Source: Candidatus Competibacteraceae bacterium
GTDB lineage: Bacteria; Pseudomonadota; Gammaproteobacteria; Competibacterales; Competibacteraceae
Length of the DNA: 9,632 bases
Assembly (NCBI GenBank): GCA_020445005.1
Contig: JAGRHM010000102.1
Span: 1 to 9,632, forward strand
Direction: 5' to 3'
Shown: piece after piece, positions 7,697 through 9,632 of the stretch
Layout of the letters: each line of letters begins with the position of its first letter
Position numbering within the stretch: position 1 is the stretch's first letter
Notes under the pieces: model-generated
The model's database searches: none
Told to the model about the DNA's origin: nothing
Seen by the model: the letters and a program-made list of their open reading frames with translations, nothing else
Position numbers and translations under genes: made by a program

Positions 7697-8943
7697 ACGA
7701 GCAACCCTTCCTGTTGAATGCATCTGACGAGCAGCGTCCGGGAGTTTCCCCGGTGCTGATCATCAACGCTGCTGCGCCATCTTCCGTTCCACGCCGGCGG
7801 CGATCCCGGTTCTGGCTGGGCGTGCTGGCCGGTTTGATCTTGGCGTGTAGCGGCGCATACCTCTGGCGCGGGGAGCCTTTGGTTCTCGATACCGCTCTGG
7901 TTCACCCGGACCGTACTGAAGTCACTGTACCCATAAAACGGCAGGTTCCGTCTCAAGTGACTCTGGTCTACGAAAACCAGGCGGGCGAATTGGTGCGCGT
8001 ACTGGTCGACGCCGGGAAATATTCCGAATTTGTCCGCATTCACACTGCAAATCTCGAACGGGGTCGCCAGCAGTTGCATGAGCAGGCGCAAGCGCAATTG
8101 GCCGCTGGCCTGGAGACGATTTTTGCCGATCTGCGCCAACGGATTCCAGCGTTTGCTGATTGGTATTACGCTTATGGCACCAGTTACCAATTGCTTTGGG
8201 AAGCGCTGACCTCGGCGTTCCATCATTTCGGCGATGAACAGATGTCGGCAGCGGTCGCTGCCGATCTGGAACGGCTGATTCAACAACACTATGAACTGCT
8301 GGTGCTGAAACCGGAAATCACGGATCCACGCCTGCAGCAGGTCTATCACACGACGTTGGACAACGCCCGCCAGTCCTATTTGTTGATGCTGGCCACCATG
8401 CAGGCTGAATTCCAGGTCTTCGTGGCGCAACACGCGACACATCTCGACCCTGCTCAAACGCCAACGCCTGAACTGCGTCTGGACTGGTCGTCTCAATTAC
8501 ACAAGGTGCGCATTGCTTCGGATGCCAACTCGACTCTGGGCGCATTTCGCGGCATCACCCTGACCACATTAAGCGCTATGGCCGGCAAAGCGCTGGGAAG
8601 TCAGGTCGGGTTGGCCATCGCTTCCCGCTTGAGTCTGCCTTTTGTCGAACGAGCGTTGCTGGCGGTGACCGGCGGTACAACCGGCGGCGTCAGTGGCAGT
8701 TTGGGCGGTCCCATCGGCGCTACGGTGGGTGTCGTGGTTGGCGCGGGGGTCGGTTTAGCGACCGACTGGCTGATTCAGCAAGGTGTGGAATTACTATCGA
8801 GAGATGCTTTTGAGGCGGAAGTCCAAATCGCTTTGGCAAGCACTCAACAGGAATGGCAACGGAAACTGTCGCCTTCTCTATTGAATGTGGTGGATGTCTG
8901 GGTAACTGATACCATTCAGCTTTTGCCGCAATTCAAATCATAG
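7693..8943 (+). CDS. Unknown membrane protein with a glycine-zipper segment
   Basis: I do not recognise this 416-residue protein. Residues 1-33 are polar and Pro/Ala-rich. A basic patch RRRRSR (34-39) directly precedes a transmembrane helix (about 40-58), so the N-terminus should be cytoplasmic and the following part periplasmic. Residues 60-110 look strand-rich, and 115-270 are helical with many Gln, Leu and aromatic residues. Residues 283-325 are small and hydrophobic. Residues 327-356 hold glycines at every fourth position (for example Gly338, 342, 346, 350, 354), a glycine zipper, followed by TDWLIQQ and a charged C-terminal helix. It could be a second membrane-inserted hairpin. The start overlaps the corC stop (ATGA), with AGAGG seven bases upstream. 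The gene sits where E. coli has lnt but shows no apolipoprotein N-acyltransferase features, since it lacks the many helices and the nitrilase-like domain. A role alongside the upstream operon is possible but unproven. Confidence 0.82.
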   Translation: MNEQPFLLNASDEQRPGVSPVLIINAAAPSSVPRRRRSRFWLGVLAGLILACSGAYLWRGEPLVLDTALVHPDRTEVTVPIKRQVPSQVTLVYENQAGELVRVLVDAGKYSEFVRIHTANLERGRQQLHEQAQAQLAAGLETIFADLRQRIPAFADWYYAYGTSYQLLWEALTSAFHHFGDEQMSAAVAADLERLIQQHYELLVLKPEITDPRLQQVYHTTLDNARQSYLLMLATMQAEFQVFVAQHATHLDPAQTPTPELRLDWSSQLHKVRIASDANSTLGAFRGITLTTLSAMAGKALGSQVGLAIASRLSLPFVERALLAVTGGTTGGVSGSLGGPIGATVGVVVGAGVGLATDWLIQQGVELLSRDAFEAEVQIALASTQQEWQRKLSPSLLNVVDVWVTDTIQLLPQFKS

Positions 8944-8975
8944 CGATTCTGCAAACGGATCGTGTATATGCCTTA

Positions 8976-9008
8976 AATGGGTGCATTAGCGAGATAGGAT
9001 GCACCATT
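8976..9008. repeat. Imperfect palindrome (possible degenerate intergenic repeat)
   Basis: The left arm AATGGGTGCAT (8976-8986) and right arm ATGCACCATT (8999-9008) are reverse complements except for one extra G in the left arm. The core GGTGCAT/ATGCACC pairs perfectly over seven bases around a 12-base loop. It begins 33 bases after the stop of the unknown membrane protein gene and is not followed by a T-run, so it does not look like a standard terminator. The arms resemble the GGTGCATTA...TAATGCACC palindromes scattered in many gammaproteobacterial genomes; that likeness is from memory. Confidence 0.55.
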
Positions 9009-9137
9009 GTCAGGCGATATCCTGAGATATGGCGTCATGCTATAGCGTGTAGTGAATGAGCTTGAGCATAAATGATGTTTATGGCTTGGATGTTGCCTTT
9101 CGCTTAGGTTAGTAGGTTTCTATTAATGTGAGAATTT

Positions 9138-9142
9138 AAGGA
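9138..9142 (+). promoter_or_regulatory. Ribosome binding site of the ATP-grasp gene
   Basis: AAGGA is placed eight bases before the ATG at 9151. It fixes the start of the truncated ATP-grasp gene. Confidence 0.7.
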
Positions 9143-9150
9143 CCAACTCG

Positions 9151-9632
9151 ATGACCATCCACTGGCAACAGTATGCTGCTCCCGGTTGTTACGACGAACT
9201 GATTAACAACGGCTCCGGGCCGCGCCCGGCCGCTCAGGCCCTGTGCGAGTATCTGGCCTCCTTGAGCGATGAGGAATTACATGAGCGTAAGACCGCTGCT
9301 GAATTAGCGATTCTGGTGTTGGGCATCACCTTCACCGTGTATACCGAAGGCGGCAGCATTGACCGGGCCTGGCCCTTTGATATTGTGCCGCGTATTATTC
9401 CCAAGCATGAATGGGATCGCACTGAGGCGGGGCTCAAACAGCGAGTGCAAGCCCTCAATTTGTTCATCGACGACCTCTATCACGATCAGAAAATCATCAA
9501 GGACGGCGTATTTCCCGCGGAAGTGCTTACGCAGTCGGTCAATTTTCGTCCGCAATGCGTGGGCGTCAGCCCACGTCACGGCGTATGGGCGCATATTTGC
9601 GGTTCGGACCTGGTGCGCGACAAGGATGGCAC
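9151..9632 (+). CDS. Circularly permuted ATP-grasp type 2 protein, 5' part (cut by window edge)
   Basis: The first 160 codons of a gene that continues past the window; the frame is open to the last base. The product starts MTIHWQQYAAPGCYDEL and shows the conserved N-terminal blocks of the circularly permuted ATP-grasp family (formerly DUF404/DUF407): GITFTVYTEGGSIDRAWPFDIVPRIIP, EWDRTEAGLKQRVQALNLFIDDLYHDQKIIKDGVFP, and HICGSDLVRDKDG at the edge. Full-length members are around 450-500 residues and are predicted to form amide or peptide bonds using ATP. No substrate is established. In many proteobacteria the gene is followed by an alpha-E (DUF403) protein, a transglutaminase-like protein and sometimes a proteasome-like (Anbu) peptidase, but none of these can be seen here. 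The start is supported by AAGGA eight bases upstream. The 207-bp gap suggests a transcription unit separate from the miaB operon. Confidence 0.88.
   Translation, partial: MTIHWQQYAAPGCYDELINNGSGPRPAAQALCEYLASLSDEELHERKTAAELAILVLGITFTVYTEGGSIDRAWPFDIVPRIIPKHEWDRTEAGLKQRVQALNLFIDDLYHDQKIIKDGVFPAEVLTQSVNFRPQCVGVSPRHGVWAHICGSDLVRDKDG

Larger units (their letters stand above)
8944..9150. other. Intergenic region before the ATP-grasp gene
   Basis: This 207-bp gap is more AT-rich than its neighbours and has no plausible gene in any frame. It contains an imperfect palindrome (8976-9008), listed separately, and a ribosome site at its right end. The promoter of the ATP-grasp gene is expected here. I find only weak boxes, such as TTGCCT at 9093 and TATTAA at 9121 with too long a spacer, so no promoter is called. 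No hairpin followed by a T-run is present, so no intrinsic terminator for the upstream operon is visible. Confidence 0.5.

Noticed and set aside
7654..8496. Open frame of 280 codons on the minus strand opposite the unknown membrane protein gene
   Set aside because: The plus-strand gene has a ribosome site, a coupled ATGA start, a basic-flanked transmembrane helix and a full-length frame. The minus-strand product is rich in Arg, Gln and His, shows no domain pattern and has no clear start signal.
9017..9030. Short inverted repeat ATATC-CTGA-GATAT
   Set aside because: Only five pairs, mostly A/T, with no T-run and no link to a start or stop; such repeats are expected by chance.

Overview
The window reads as chromosomal DNA of a gammaproteobacterium. 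The main evidence is the miaB-phoH(ybeZ)-ybeY-corC(ybeX) gene order on the plus strand, which is the order seen in Escherichia coli and many relatives. YbeY keeps its catalytic residues at the same numbers as the E. coli enzyme. The GC content is moderate to high. The palindrome downstream of the operon and the set of accessory genes would fit an environmental lineage, possibly of the Competibacter type, but that placement is only a guess. I see no insertion sequences, tRNA or rRNA genes, or CRISPR arrays.

Left part, minus strand (3815 down to 1): a tightly packed signalling operon. In transcription order it holds a REC-GGDEF response regulator (probable diguanylate cyclase), a TonB-dependent outer-membrane receptor that starts inside the stop codon of the previous gene (TAATG), a small secreted YfiR/DUF4154-like protein, and the first 121 codons of a membrane-anchored sensor-type protein cut by the window edge. 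Together they have the parts for a path from outer membrane to periplasm to inner membrane to c-di-GMP. This recalls the YfiB-YfiR-YfiN system, with a TonB-type receptor in place of the outer-membrane lipoprotein. The functional link is inferred.

Middle part, plus strand (3996 to 8943): after a divergent gap of 180 bp comes the RNA-maintenance operon. It holds miaB (tRNA methylthiolation), phoH/ybeZ (ATPase, no ATG start available), ybeY (16S rRNA endoribonuclease), corC/ybeX (CBS-domain protein) and a 416-residue membrane protein that I do not recognise. From phoH onward each gene overlaps the next by ATGA, which suggests translational coupling. The unknown protein occupies the position held by lnt in E. 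coli and carries a long glycine-zipper segment.

Right part (8944 to 9632): a 207-bp intergenic stretch with an imperfect palindrome, then the 5' part of a circularly permuted ATP-grasp (type 2) protein that runs off the window.
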